Shown: positions 26,355-35,314 of the stretch, one piece after another | Position numbering within the stretch: the first letter of the stretch is position 1 | How the letters are laid out: each line of letters opens with the position of its first letter | Virus record (IMG/VR): IMGVR_UViG_3300035183_000056 | Coordinates: 1 to 61,812 of that record | Source: a virus | DNA: 61,812 bases | Strand: one strand, 5' to 3' | Program-made: the position numbers and the translations under genes | Notes under the pieces: model-generated | Database searches by the model: none | What the model was told of the DNA's origin: nothing | The model's input: the letters and a program-made list of their open reading frames with translations, nothing else

Positions 26355-26386
26355 TAGGGCACAAGACCTTTTAGTATTGTGCCCTA
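26355..26386 (-). terminator. Stem-loop between major capsid gene and acidic gene
   Basis: Arms TAGGGCACAA (26355-26364) and TTGTGCCCTA (26377-26386), loop 12 bases, right after the capsid gene's stop. No U tract directly follows, so it may act as an attenuator or mRNA 3'-end stabiliser rather than a full terminator. Confidence 0.55.
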
Positions 26387-26392
26387 ACAGCC

Positions 26393-27505
26393 TTAGACGC
26401 GCTGGCCTTTGCTGACCGAACGTGCGTTGGCCAGGGTGAAGGAGAAGATTTCGCTTAGCAGCCAGCCGCGCGAGGTGTTGCCTTGGTCAGCACCGCTAGT
26501 CGGGGTACTGGTCAGACCACCACGATCGGTGTATGCAGCGTGGTTTTCCGGCGAAGCGATCACGTAGATTTCACCGCGGTTCAGGACCTTCTGGTTCTGC
26601 TGACGGTAAGCGTCCGTGATCAGGGTCATGCCTATCAGCGTACCCAAGTAGCCATTGAGGGCCAAGTCGTACTTGGTGACCGGATCCAAGAAGGACGTGA
26701 AGTCGGCGTTACCGATGATGTCCTTCCAGAAGTCGTTGGCGATGATCGCAGTGGTAGCCGGCAGATGCCAGTCGGTCACACCTTGTTGAATGGTGGCCAG
26801 CATCTTGGGCGTCAGTTCACCGGAAATGTACTGCAGGGGATTCTGGAGGCCCACAGTTAGGTCTGCGGAGGTCTTCCAGATACGGTCTTCTTTGACCATC
26901 ATCGCGTCCAAACCCTGGTTGTAAGCGTCGTCCAGGATTTCGCCGCTGATGGTTTCGATTTCCATTCGCTCAACGCGAATGTTGGACGTGATCTCGTACT
27001 CAGACGGATAGTAGACCTTGTTGCGGACGATCTGATACTGGATGTCCGACAGCGAAGTCGTAACGACCGCACCAACCGGCCACATCGGGACGGTAATACG
27101 AGCGATGTCACCGGTCTTGAGATTGGAGCCAACAGAGACACGACGCAGGAAACCGGCACGATTGCGTTGTTCCTGAATCTGAGTTGCGATGGTGGCACCC
27201 AAGGACCGCCAGCTGTCACCGGATTCGTCGGCCAGGGCCAGGGCTACCAGCTCAGCCTTTTCAGCCTGGATCCGGCTGTATTCCTCGGAGGAGGACAGGG
27301 CGCTGCGTTCCGGAGTAGTGACCTGACCGGACGAAACGGCTTCCATGAGCTGACCAAGGATCTGCACTAGTTCCTTCTTGGACCCTGCATTGAATTCACC
27401 AGTCGAGGTAGACAGTGCCGGCATGGTGCTCTTGCCAAGACGCAAGTTTTCCAGCGGATCACCGTTTCTGAGTACGAGGTGGGCTCCAGAAAAATCGGGT
27501 TTCAT
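26393..27505 (-). CDS. Major capsid protein, 370 aa
   Basis: Located after the scaffold and a second capsid gene and before neck and sheath genes. The sequence has an N-terminal helical, probably cleaved arm (residues 1-90), a NLKTGDIARITVPMWPVGAV strand region, then RVERMEIETISGEI and LATIQQGVTDW, and a C-terminal beta part (GEIYVIASPENHAAYTDRGG). Length, order and pattern fit an HK97-fold capsid protein. Codon use is strongly biased to C/G-ending codons, typical of the most expressed gene. The ATG at 27505 (GGAGAATCTT before it) is chosen over the TTG at 27517. Confidence 0.82.
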   Translation of the reverse strand: MKPDFSGAHLVLRNGDPLENLRLGKSTMPALSTSTGEFNAGSKKELVQILGQLMEAVSSGQVTTPERSALSSSEEYSRIQAEKAELVALALADESGDSWRSLGATIATQIQEQRNRAGFLRRVSVGSNLKTGDIARITVPMWPVGAVVTTSLSDIQYQIVRNKVYYPSEYEITSNIRVERMEIETISGEILDDAYNQGLDAMMVKEDRIWKTSADLTVGLQNPLQYISGELTPKMLATIQQGVTDWHLPATTAIIANDFWKDIIGNADFTSFLDPVTKYDLALNGYLGTLIGMTLITDAYRQQNQKVLNRGEIYVIASPENHAAYTDRGGLTSTPTSGADQGNTSRGWLLSEIFSFTLANARSVSKGQRV

Positions 27506-27606
27506 AAGATTCTCCAATAGAAATTTGTTCTGCTGCGCTGCTTTACGCTGTTACACGCTTCTGCCGCCGCCGCAACTTAGAGACGAACCGTAGACGCTAT
27601 GTGATA

Positions 27607-28299
27607 TTACGGCAGATTAACGCTCAGGATTAGGAACGGACTGGCCGCATTGGGGCTGTTCTTGACCAGAAGACCGGGAATACGTTCGTTGGCCGTCGCA
27701 ACAGTCAACACACCATTACCGGGTTTAACGTAGAGCGCAGAAGACCAATCCGCGGACGCGTCGAAAGCATTGGTGCCAATCAAGCCGCGCTTGATGACTC
27801 CGATTTGACCCATGTTAGAGCTAGCCAGGCCGCCAATCGGGGCTTGGCCAACGATGAGACGCGCTTCTTCCACGGTCGGATTGTACCGGAGTTGAACGGT
27901 TACCGCCTTACCAGCTTCACCAGAATAGAAAGTCAGGCGACGACCTGCCAGCTTGACCTCGGTGGCATCAGCTGGAGAGCCAGTGACAACATCGACAGCC
28001 ACACCGTCTACCTTGACCAGAATCTGACCGGAGATAGGAGTGCGATCCAGGTCGATGTACAGGCCAGTCGGGATAGTGGTAGTCAGGTACGCCGGATAGG
28101 TAGCCGGGGCCGAGTTGCGGCTGTAGCTAAAGCCAGCGAAAATGCTGACAGCATCCGCAGAGTCACACAGACGAACTTTGGTCAGGCCATCGGTGTCCTT
28201 CTCGTAAGAGAGGGGGAAGCCTTCTTCGTCGATGGTGATGCTGGGAAGAACCGCTTCCGTCAGAGTACGGTCCAGACGGGTTTCGAGCAATTGCAACAT
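27607..28299 (-). CDS. Capsid-associated structural protein, 230 aa
   Basis: A beta-rich protein (KLAGRRLTFYSGEAGKAVTV; GQILVKVDGVAVDVVTG) in the head operon between scaffold and major capsid protein, with the same C/G-ending codon bias. This suggests an abundant virion protein such as a decoration or vertex protein. No specific family recognised. Confidence 0.62.
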   Translation of the reverse strand: MLQLLETRLDRTLTEAVLPSITIDEEGFPLSYEKDTDGLTKVRLCDSADAVSIFAGFSYSRNSAPATYPAYLTTTIPTGLYIDLDRTPISGQILVKVDGVAVDVVTGSPADATEVKLAGRRLTFYSGEAGKAVTVQLRYNPTVEEARLIVGQAPIGGLASSNMGQIGVIKRGLIGTNAFDASADWSSALYVKPGNGVLTVATANERIPGLLVKNSPNAASPFLILSVNLP

Positions 28300-28369
28300 A
28301 GGAGTTTCCTCAGTTTGCTGATTTAGATTAAAGGGCGAACACTTGAAACTTTATAACACCAACAGCGCG

Positions 28370-30241
28370 TTAGTGAGCGTTACGGCCCAAGTGCTTGGCG
28401 ATCCCAGCTACCCGAGCTTGGAAGTCGGTAGACCCGTTGGCGCTTTCGGACTTAAAGCCGGTCTGCTTATGCTGCTGACCCTTGCCCGATGCATCCCCAG
28501 GGGATGTAGTAGTGACGACCGTATTCGTACCCAAGCTACTCAGACGGTCACTAACTGACGACGACATCGAAACGTCGGTGGTCACTTCGCCATTCTTGGT
28601 TGGCTGGTACCGCATACCGAGAACAGCCTTAGCCAAGCTTTCCTGCACATGGTCCGGTTCTTTCATGATTTCCAAGGCCTTACTAAAGAGTACCTTGTGA
28701 TACGGGTCAGCAGCCGAAGCGAACGCTTGGTCCAGGAATACCTCCGGTTGACGCATACCTGCGTCCTTGAGGGCAGTGCATAAGACTGCCTTCAACGGGT
28801 TTTCCTGATCGACGAAGAACCCTCGGGTTAGGCCGATGGACGCCGTGGCCAGCGAAGCCATCAAGCGTTCCTGGAACTCCTCATGTTGATGTTCCATCTG
28901 AGACTTGGCGGTCGCAACTTGACGAGCAACGGTCTTATTGACATGGGAGGGTAAGTCCACATGACAGGTGATAGGCTTAAAGCCTAGGCCTTCGAGAACT
29001 TCCATTACAGGACCGTGCTTAGCGGCGGCCATCGCGCCCCGACCAAAGTCGGAGGTCTCGAAGATGTCCGCATTTTTACCAGCATCATCCTTGGTGCACA
29101 AAGCGACTGGGCAACCCTTAAGGTAAGCCGTCCAAGTCGGCTTATTCTGGATGCTGCTGCTGAAGGATAGATCGAGGTCTGCGGCCGTTACCTTACTGAA
29201 ATCCGGGTTGGCCTCGTGCAGGTATACGGAGATGGAGTTGTCACCAGACGACTCGGGCATATCGTCCTCATCATCGTCCAGCTCCAGGTCGTCATCCTCG
29301 TCTTCCTCATCGCCCAGGACATCCATAGACCCAGTACCGTCATTGTCCTCTTCATCCTCTTCATCATCACCCGACTCAGATGCCTGATTGAGGTCCGGCT
29401 CTTGCAGCGCCGAATGACAAGTAGGGCACTCAGTAATGTCTTCTTCGGACAAGATGTGGGCGCCGCATTCAGCCGAAGAGCATACGAGGTACTCAACCGG
29501 AAGTTCATCACCAGAAGACAGAGCTTGGAAACGCTGTTCAGTGAACAGGCTGCGGGCCTCTTCCAAGGTAGCAGCTACTACGATCAGCGGCTCATCTTCG
29601 TCGTCATCGCTGCCCGACGTGGACTCATCGTCCTCATCGTCATCGGGTTCTTCCTCATCGAGGTCATCCTCCTCGTCCTCTTCTTCCTCGTCCTCTTCTT
29701 CCTCGTCGTCATCGCTGCCCGACGTGGACTCATCGTCCTCTTCTTCCTCTTCTTCCTCTTCTTCCTCGTCGAGGTCGTCCTCGTCACCATCCGGCTCGTC
29801 ATGGTCATCCATTTCATCCTCTTCCTCGTCATCGCTGCCCGACGTGGGTTCGTCACCCTCATCGTCATCGTCATCGGTCAGAATAGGGGTCGAACAGACC
29901 ACGCAATGCTTCACCAGATCAGCGGATTCGAATACCAGATGCGATTTGCAGCCGTCCGTACACTGATGGTAGTTGACTTCCACGTCACCAGAGGTGGACG
30001 CGAAACTAAGGCTTTGCAGGATGGAGGGTGCAGCCGCCAAATCCATGTTACCGGTCTTGGGGTTGAACAACTCCGTCAAGTTGCTGGAAGAATTGGTGAC
30101 AAAAGCGAATTCTTGGTCTTTGTCCATATAGGCTACCGTGGAGTTACCGGCAGCCAATGCTCTAAAGGCCTTGATCGCTTCATCCTTAGTTCTGCCCACG
30201 GCAACTAGTCCTTGGAACTGGACAGTCTTTTGCTTCGGCAT
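28370..30241 (-). CDS. Acidic scaffold-like head protein with two zinc-ribbon modules, 623 aa
   Basis: Lies between protease and capsid genes, the place of the T4 gp22 scaffold. Residues about 90-120 (C-x3-C-x-S-H ... C-V-V-C) and about 255-285 (C-x4-C-x-A-H ... C-P-T-C) look like two related zinc ribbons. Each is followed by long Asp/Glu/Ser runs with a repeated STSGSDD unit. The C-terminal 270 residues are helical and mixed, ending in a Ser/Thr-rich tail. The acidic core fits a scaffold that packs inside the prohead and is then degraded. Zinc ribbons are unusual for that role. Confidence 0.62.
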   Translation of the reverse strand: MPKQKTVQFQGLVAVGRTKDEAIKAFRALAAGNSTVAYMDKDQEFAFVTNSSSNLTELFNPKTGNMDLAAAPSILQSLSFASTSGDVEVNYHQCTDGCKSHLVFESADLVKHCVVCSTPILTDDDDDEGDEPTSGSDDEEEDEMDDHDEPDGDEDDLDEEEEEEEEEEDDESTSGSDDDEEEEDEEEEDEEDDLDEEEPDDDEDDESTSGSDDDEDEPLIVVAATLEEARSLFTEQRFQALSSGDELPVEYLVCSSAECGAHILSEEDITECPTCHSALQEPDLNQASESGDDEEDEEDNDGTGSMDVLGDEEDEDDDLELDDDEDDMPESSGDNSISVYLHEANPDFSKVTAADLDLSFSSSIQNKPTWTAYLKGCPVALCTKDDAGKNADIFETSDFGRGAMAAAKHGPVMEVLEGLGFKPITCHVDLPSHVNKTVARQVATAKSQMEHQHEEFQERLMASLATASIGLTRGFFVDQENPLKAVLCTALKDAGMRQPEVFLDQAFASAADPYHKVLFSKALEIMKEPDHVQESLAKAVLGMRYQPTKNGEVTTDVSMSSSVSDRLSSLGTNTVVTTTSPGDASGKGQQHKQTGFKSESANGSTDFQARVAGIAKHLGRNAH

Positions 30242-30346
30242 ATATTGGGCTCCTAAACAATTGGAGGTCGCTTACGCGAGTCATAAACTCGCAGATTTCT
30301 TAGAAATCTAGCATAAATTAGAGTCTGCAAAATTCGTAGCATACCT

Positions 30347-30862
30347 TTAGTTAAGATTGTCTATGGACAGAGATCCTAAGGTTACTACCAAGTCTTGTTG
30401 TGCTAAAGAATCACCAAACTCCGTTACCCAAGTCTTAAACCCCTTAGGGTGCTGAAAGCCCTTTACTACAGTCATATGGGGGTTATACTTAGAATACGAC
30501 GGGATAGCACCAGCAGCTTTAAATTTCTCGTGTAAGGCTTGTAACTCCGGACTACGGACTTTAACGACAAGGTAACCCCGTTTATCATGACCACCCCAAT
30601 AATCAAGACCTTCGACTTCGCCCTTGTAAACTTTAGACTTCTCTTGCACCAAGATACGATGGATTAGCCCGACCTTAACAGGGGTTTGGGAGTACATTAC
30701 AGTGACATGAGGGTCTGTCTCAAGTTCATCCATCCCGCCAGGGTTACCAGGAGAACCGTCCCTACGTAAAGCCTGCTTTAACAACCTAAATCCGTAGTTG
30801 GAGGTTATGACAGGTTTTACACAAGCGTATAAGCCATCGAGGCCAGTGTAGCTGTTCATCAT
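30347..30862 (-). CDS. 2H phosphoesterase-like protein, 171 aa
   Basis: Two H-x-T motifs, PHVTVMYS around residue 52 and PHMTVVKG around residue 129, about 77 residues apart, define the 2H phosphoesterase superfamily (LigT, CPDase, AKAP7-like). These enzymes cleave 2',3'-cyclic or 2'-5' phosphodiester bonds in RNA or cyclic nucleotides. The frame can be read from 31042 but would lie within the upstream gene; the ATG at 30862 begins just after that gene's TAA with GAAGGA before it. Substrate unknown; an anti-defence role (2'-5' oligoadenylate or cyclic nucleotide cleavage) is possible. Confidence 0.75.
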   Translation of the reverse strand: MMNSYTGLDGLYACVKPVITSNYGFRLLKQALRRDGSPGNPGGMDELETDPHVTVMYSQTPVKVGLIHRILVQEKSKVYKGEVEGLDYWGGHDKRGYLVVKVRSPELQALHEKFKAAGAIPSYSKYNPHMTVVKGFQHPKGFKTWVTEFGDSLAQQDLVVTLGSLSIDNLN

Positions 30863-30863
30863 A

Positions 30864-31691
30864 TTAGGTAGTCCTTCCAGACATAAAGTCAAAAGTGTTA
30901 ATGACATGCGGTCCAACTGCGATGCTAAAGGCCGGGTTATGGACTTGGCTGCACTCAAACCCGGTAATATCAATACACTGGCGATAGACCAAACGCCCCG
31001 AACCGTCTCTGTAAGTAGGACGTCTTGGCTTAGTGTGGTCACAGAAGTAGTCTACGCCTCCCTTACCAACGTGTAGGCCGCAAATAGAGCATTTGTAGGC
31101 CTTGAAATAGAAGCCGACTGAATAGGCATTCTTTTCACCCGTCAGGATGCTATTGACCAACAGCGGGTCTTTAGATCGGTCATAGCCTAACAACAACACC
31201 AATTTGTAGTATTTGCCCCCACCAAACCGTCGTAACGGTCGTAAAAATACATCCAAGATAACACCACGTGCTTTCGTTATGTCTTGGTTATCATGCTCCA
31301 CATACGTTGGCTTGCCCCGGAAGGTCTTGAATGCTTGCATGCCCAACGTTGGTTTAAACTCCAAGAACTCTCCCATAGTAACGCTGTCACCATTAGTATT
31401 CGGTATTTCCGAAAACATTGACGGAACGGGCACCAGTACATAATCCTGGAGGTTAGGGCTCAACCTGTAGTGCTTAGAAGCAAAGGGTAACCACAAGTTG
31501 GCTTCTAGGTCTCGGGCCCCACCTAAAGAGGCAGATACTTCACCTGGGTCCTTCTTGTAAAGTTCGATAGGCGCTAGACTGGAGCCAAAGCTTTGACTAG
31601 AGTACCCAAGATCAAGGTCGAGGTCCACATCACCGTCAGACTCTGAGGTGGATGAAAGAGAGGTGAGACTGGGGAGAGAATTACGGCGCAT
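30864..31691 (-). CDS. Prohead maturation protease, 275 aa
   Basis: Resembles the phage prohead core proteases (T4 gp21-like, herpes-assemblin fold). A His in YVEHDN (residue 133) and a Ser in AYSVGFYF (residue 191) are the candidate catalytic pair, and between them is ARGVILDVFLRPL followed by KLVLLLGYDRS. A C-x-x-C ... C-x-H cluster after the Ser (residues 201-219) may bind zinc, as seen in some large phages. It should cut scaffold and capsid precursors. It stands at the head of the scaffold-capsid group, as in T4 21-22-23. Confidence 0.75.
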   Translation of the reverse strand: MRRNSLPSLTSLSSTSESDGDVDLDLDLGYSSQSFGSSLAPIELYKKDPGEVSASLGGARDLEANLWLPFASKHYRLSPNLQDYVLVPVPSMFSEIPNTNGDSVTMGEFLEFKPTLGMQAFKTFRGKPTYVEHDNQDITKARGVILDVFLRPLRRFGGGKYYKLVLLLGYDRSKDPLLVNSILTGEKNAYSVGFYFKAYKCSICGLHVGKGGVDYFCDHTKPRRPTYRDGSGRLVYRQCIDITGFECSQVHNPAFSIAVGPHVINTFDFMSGRTT

Positions 31692-31769
31692 GTTGGCTAT
31701 CTCCTATGTGATTGGTCATACACTAGACCAAAATTAGAAAACATCAGGCAAGCCTAAACTGTTAAACAG

Positions 31770-32807
31770 GTGTATAAGCCCGCAGTTTCAAGCGATTTAT
31801 ATTCCCTAACTCATATAGTTGTAAGGACTCCAAATGAAGAAGACCACTCGTATCCAGACCATCTCTCTCTGTCCCTGGCCGAACTTTCGATTATGAAGGT
31901 CTTGCTACAGCAGATGATGGGTCAAAACGGCCTCCTACCTCAGGCATTGGAATCCCGGTTTGCTAAGTTTATCCTACAGATAAACGGCCCGTTGGATGCT
32001 TTTGAATCGAAAAGAAGAAGCTTAGTCAAACAATATGGTAAAGTAGTTGGTGGGGAGATCAAAGTAGAACCCCAACATCATGACCACGTGGTGAATGTAT
32101 TGACTACTGGTCTTAGCCAGGAGGTCAGAGTAACGTTCATACCTACACACGTAAATGAAGTCCCTCAGAGAGTCCGGGTATCTGCTTTGGACTGGACGGT
32201 CCTAAAACCGCTGTTCATTGGCCCTGCACCTATGTTTAGTCCAGCCCAAGTATCGTTGAACCGGCTGTACAGAACACAAAGTCTCATCCTCGGACTGGCT
32301 AAGGTCAAGTTGCCTGCTGAACACGCAGCTATCTTGGAGCCAACTATAGACTCCATATCCAAGGTATTGACCACAGCACGGGACTTGGTGAGATCCAATG
32401 TAACGGAAATAGCTGAACAGCACGGTCAGGTTCCTCCTGATGAGGGAACTCTAGTAAGTGAAGACGATGACGCGGCTGCTGATCCTGCAGAAGATACGCG
32501 GCCCCTTAAGAAGGTCATAGTATTGAACATTGACCAAGTATCTAAGGAGCTCTATGCGCGCCTAGCTGCCGCTGGTGTCCCAGTGGTGCTGCAAGAGCCA
32601 CATACGGCTGAGAGAGCTGAGGACTCGGAGCCCAACAACCCAGAAGTGTTGGCCATGGTCACGGAAACGGTAGATAAAGTGTATGGGGCTGACGTGACCA
32701 TTGCAACTTGCCCAAGCTTGTTGGGCTTACTTACCGAGTGCAACGTGTCTCTGACTGACCAGCAAAAGCAGGACCTTTCTTACCTCTTTGACCTAACCAA
32801 CCAGTAA
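31770..32807 (+). CDS. Hypothetical plus-strand protein, 345 aa
   Basis: The only complete gene on the plus strand that I accept. The start is a GTG at 31770; a TAA 15 bases upstream prevents extension, and no good ribosome-binding site is visible. The N-terminal half is mixed alpha/beta, an acidic linker (VSEDDDAAADPAEDTRP) lies near residues 230-247, and a C-terminal alpha/beta domain contains VIVLNIDQVSKELYARLAAA. Not recognised. It transcribes against the late genes, so it may be expressed at a different time. Confidence 0.7.
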   Translation: MYKPAVSSDLYSLTHIVVRTPNEEDHSYPDHLSLSLAELSIMKVLLQQMMGQNGLLPQALESRFAKFILQINGPLDAFESKRRSLVKQYGKVVGGEIKVEPQHHDHVVNVLTTGLSQEVRVTFIPTHVNEVPQRVRVSALDWTVLKPLFIGPAPMFSPAQVSLNRLYRTQSLILGLAKVKLPAEHAAILEPTIDSISKVLTTARDLVRSNVTEIAEQHGQVPPDEGTLVSEDDDAAADPAEDTRPLKKVIVLNIDQVSKELYARLAAAGVPVVLQEPHTAERAEDSEPNNPEVLAMVTETVDKVYGADVTIATCPSLLGLLTECNVSLTDQQKQDLSYLFDLTNQ

Positions 32808-32834
32808 GGACAGCGGGCGGGCCAACCCAAAGGC

Positions 32835-32861
32835 AAAAAGGGGCGCTTTTTACAGCGCCCC
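32835..32861 (-). terminator. Rho-independent terminator after topoisomerase IB gene
   Basis: Arms GGGGCGCT (32840-32847) and AGCGCCCC (32854-32861) pair around a 6-base loop. On the minus strand the stem is followed by TTTTT (32839-32835). It ends transcription from the topoisomerase side before it runs into the convergent plus-strand gene. Confidence 0.88.
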
Positions 32862-32891
32862 AAGTCCCGTTCTCTCACATCAAACTCAGTT

Positions 32892-34529
32892 TTATTTAGC
32901 ACCTGGGCTTTTCAAGAAGTTAGGCTTCCGCAAGCCCAGGTCATCAAAGTACTTGATTAGCACGCCAGGGTCTATATAGCTCTTGAGAGCGGTAGACGAG
33001 GTGACTTTATCCCCTGTTCTATGACTCAGAAGCTCACCAATCTTCTCAAACTCCTTCTTCACCCAAGACTCCACGGCGCTCTGCTTCGGCTTTTCCGATT
33101 TCTTAAAGGGCGCTTTCTTCAACAAGTCCATCGCCATGCGCGTAGCAGCAATGTTGCGGAACTTGTGGGGAGACAGGGGGATGTTCTTCTCTAACAAGTA
33201 AGCACGGACAGCAGCAGCCTTAACTGGCTTGCCTTTGTACGTAAATACCATGTCGTCTTTGTTCTTACCTTTCAACAAGGTTGATAGGATGCGGCGAACT
33301 TTCTTAGCCACTGGTGTATTGGTCTTATAAACAGCCGTATTTAGGCCTTTCTTCTTACCCAGATAAGAGATTTCGATTGCAGATGGTGTCAGCTTGATAT
33401 GGCCTACCAACATGGTCGTAACACCGTAGGTGGTCTCACCGGCTGTCGCATTGCCTTCACCACCAATGCGAAGCGACGTAGAATACAGAAGCTCAACGAT
33501 AGCGGCCAACACACCGTTTTTGTCGTCTTTGTCCAAGTCCGTCAGCCAGAGCTTACGGTAACCGTCTTCATTATTGATGAAGTCATGTACCATGCCAAAC
33601 CGTTTGGTCTGATTAGAGCCCAGGAAGTCAACGGTCCGATAGTAGTGACGGAAATCCAGTCCGAGCATTACGTAGGTATTGTCCGTAGCAGGGTCGTACT
33701 TGGGGTTCATCTTCACAGCACCGATAGGTGCTCTATCTAGCAGCTTCCCTTCTTTAGTCCAACCCTGCCCTTTTTCATCCATCTGGCCACCGATGAATCC
33801 TACTGGGAGATTGTTGGTCAACCCAATCTTCTGGAAATGAGATCGTAAGTCCTCAATGGACACTAGGTCTTTACCGGAAGCACGAACGTAACGTTGCACT
33901 TCCTTCTTGGTGGCCGTGTTCAGAACCTTTACCAACTTAGCATACTGGCTATACGTATCCGGATCTTCCTCACGAAGCCTTTGGCTTTCCTTCATGGTCA
34001 AGAAGCAACTGTTGGCCCGTCCAGTAAACTTCTTAACCAAAGGCCCAAGAGCTTTAGCCGCTTTCTTAGCATCAACACCGTCAATAGCCACGGACTCTGG
34101 TTCTTCATCCGTAAACAGCGAGATCAAGCGAGGCATCTTAAGCGCTGCTACTTCCTTGTGAATGTTCTGCCAAGACCTGTCGGAAGCAGTCCGCAGGTTG
34201 GTAATGATGTTCTTGATGAGCTTGAGCTGAGCAAAGGAAATAGATTTGTCACCGTCGAATTCCTTGACTTTGTCCTTCAATAAGGCTGCCAACTCCTGGG
34301 CATGCTCTTCCGTAAATCCTTTCCTTAATAAGAATATATTGAGGTACTTGGTATACTGCTTACGCATACCAAATTCTGTTAAGAACTCCTTCGAGTCTTC
34401 TGCCCAACGTTTGAAGTCCATGATAACTGGCTGGACATCATTGGAGTTCATGTCCAGCAAGATTGCCAACAAAGTAGCAATGAACGCATCGGAACTGGAC
34501 GAATTAACGCTTATTGATATGAGTTTCAT
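32892..34529 (-). CDS. Type IB DNA topoisomerase, 545 aa
   Basis: The C-terminal 250 residues match poxvirus/bacterial topoisomerase IB: S-L-R-I-G-G-E-G-N followed by TTYGVTTMLVGHIKLT and YLGKKKG, then PLSPHKFRNIAATRMAM, and a final LKSYIDP with the probable catalytic Tyr near residue 520. The enzyme relaxes DNA through a 3'-phosphotyrosine link. At 545 residues it is longer than poxvirus enzymes (about 314); residues 1-200 are an extension. The N-terminus MKLISISVNSSSSD belongs to the shared leader family. The ATG follows AGAGGTCGTTACCT and overlaps the previous gene. Confidence 0.88.
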   Translation of the reverse strand: MKLISISVNSSSSDAFIATLLAILLDMNSNDVQPVIMDFKRWAEDSKEFLTEFGMRKQYTKYLNIFLLRKGFTEEHAQELAALLKDKVKEFDGDKSISFAQLKLIKNIITNLRTASDRSWQNIHKEVAALKMPRLISLFTDEEPESVAIDGVDAKKAAKALGPLVKKFTGRANSCFLTMKESQRLREEDPDTYSQYAKLVKVLNTATKKEVQRYVRASGKDLVSIEDLRSHFQKIGLTNNLPVGFIGGQMDEKGQGWTKEGKLLDRAPIGAVKMNPKYDPATDNTYVMLGLDFRHYYRTVDFLGSNQTKRFGMVHDFINNEDGYRKLWLTDLDKDDKNGVLAAIVELLYSTSLRIGGEGNATAGETTYGVTTMLVGHIKLTPSAIEISYLGKKKGLNTAVYKTNTPVAKKVRRILSTLLKGKNKDDMVFTYKGKPVKAAAVRAYLLEKNIPLSPHKFRNIAATRMAMDLLKKAPFKKSEKPKQSAVESWVKKEFEKIGELLSHRTGDKVTSSTALKSYIDPGVLIKYFDDLGLRKPNFLKSPGAK

Positions 34530-35304
34530 AGGTAACGACCTCTAAAGCTTGGGCTGGAATGTCTCCGGTGTATAAGTACACCGCGTAGTTGGTTGCTTTG
34601 TGATGGTGAGAGATATGGATTTTGAAATGGTCCGGATCTAGGTCCATCTTATTCGTGTCTACCGAAAGCATGGTGTAGTCAGACAGAGCCGCGTGAACAT
34701 ACTTAATCGGCTCTCTACGTTCCAGCCTTAGCTTCACCAAAGACCCTTTTGCTCCCTCTGGGCTCAGTGCTAATCTATATGGTTCATCATAGGGTGCGTT
34801 GGGAAGGCCAGACCGTAGGGCATCCAGCACTTCGTCATTAGGCAACTCCATGTAGAAATGTTCCGGTATGAATTCATCAATTATGAAGAAGGTGGACGGA
34901 TCCCTAGGCATAGGGATAAGCTGGGTGTCATGCCCTTCATCACTAAACCTAGTAGTACCTGGGTGAACATAAGGGGGTAAGGGCGCCCGACACTTGTATA
35001 TGTCCCCCTCATCAATCTTGAATGGGGTGAATAAAGGCATCGTACCTAGATCGTCTTTAAGATCAACGGGTACGGGAATCCACACCCGTTTATCCGCCCA
35101 CCGATAAGCAAAGAACTGATCCGTCAGGTCTGTGCAGGCTATGCCAAGTAAAGGCAAGTGGTCACAGTAGTTGGAAAAGGCTCGCCCTACAGTATGGCCT
35201 TGGAGTTTCAGACGATCAATAAAGAAGAATAGGGCTTCGACCTTGGATGTCGGGAGGGATGAAAACTTCTTACACGTGGTAGCCAAAGCTTTTTGAAGCG
35301 ACAT
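34504..35304 (-). CDS. Hypothetical protein, 266 aa
   Basis: Unknown soluble protein rich in Pro and aromatic residues, with an RYGG-like beta pattern absent and no catalytic motif seen. The frame could start at 35325, but the ATG at 35304 (MSLQKALATT) is preceded by GAGGGTCACCAA, whose GAGG overlaps the upstream gene's stop. It therefore looks translationally coupled. It overlaps the topoisomerase start by 26 bases. Confidence 0.65.
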   Translation of the reverse strand: MSLQKALATTCKKFSSLPTSKVEALFFFIDRLKLQGHTVGRAFSNYCDHLPLLGIACTDLTDQFFAYRWADKRVWIPVPVDLKDDLGTMPLFTPFKIDEGDIYKCRAPLPPYVHPGTTRFSDEGHDTQLIPMPRDPSTFFIIDEFIPEHFYMELPNDEVLDALRSGLPNAPYDEPYRLALSPEGAKGSLVKLRLERREPIKYVHAALSDYTMLSVDTNKMDLDPDHFKIHISHHHKATNYAVYLYTGDIPAQALEVVTYETHINKR

Positions 35305-35314
35305 TTGGTGACCC

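Noticed and set aside
29216-30208. Long plus-strand frames opposite the scaffold-like gene
   Set aside because: Antisense of GAT/GAA repeats; no ribosome site and contrary to the operon.
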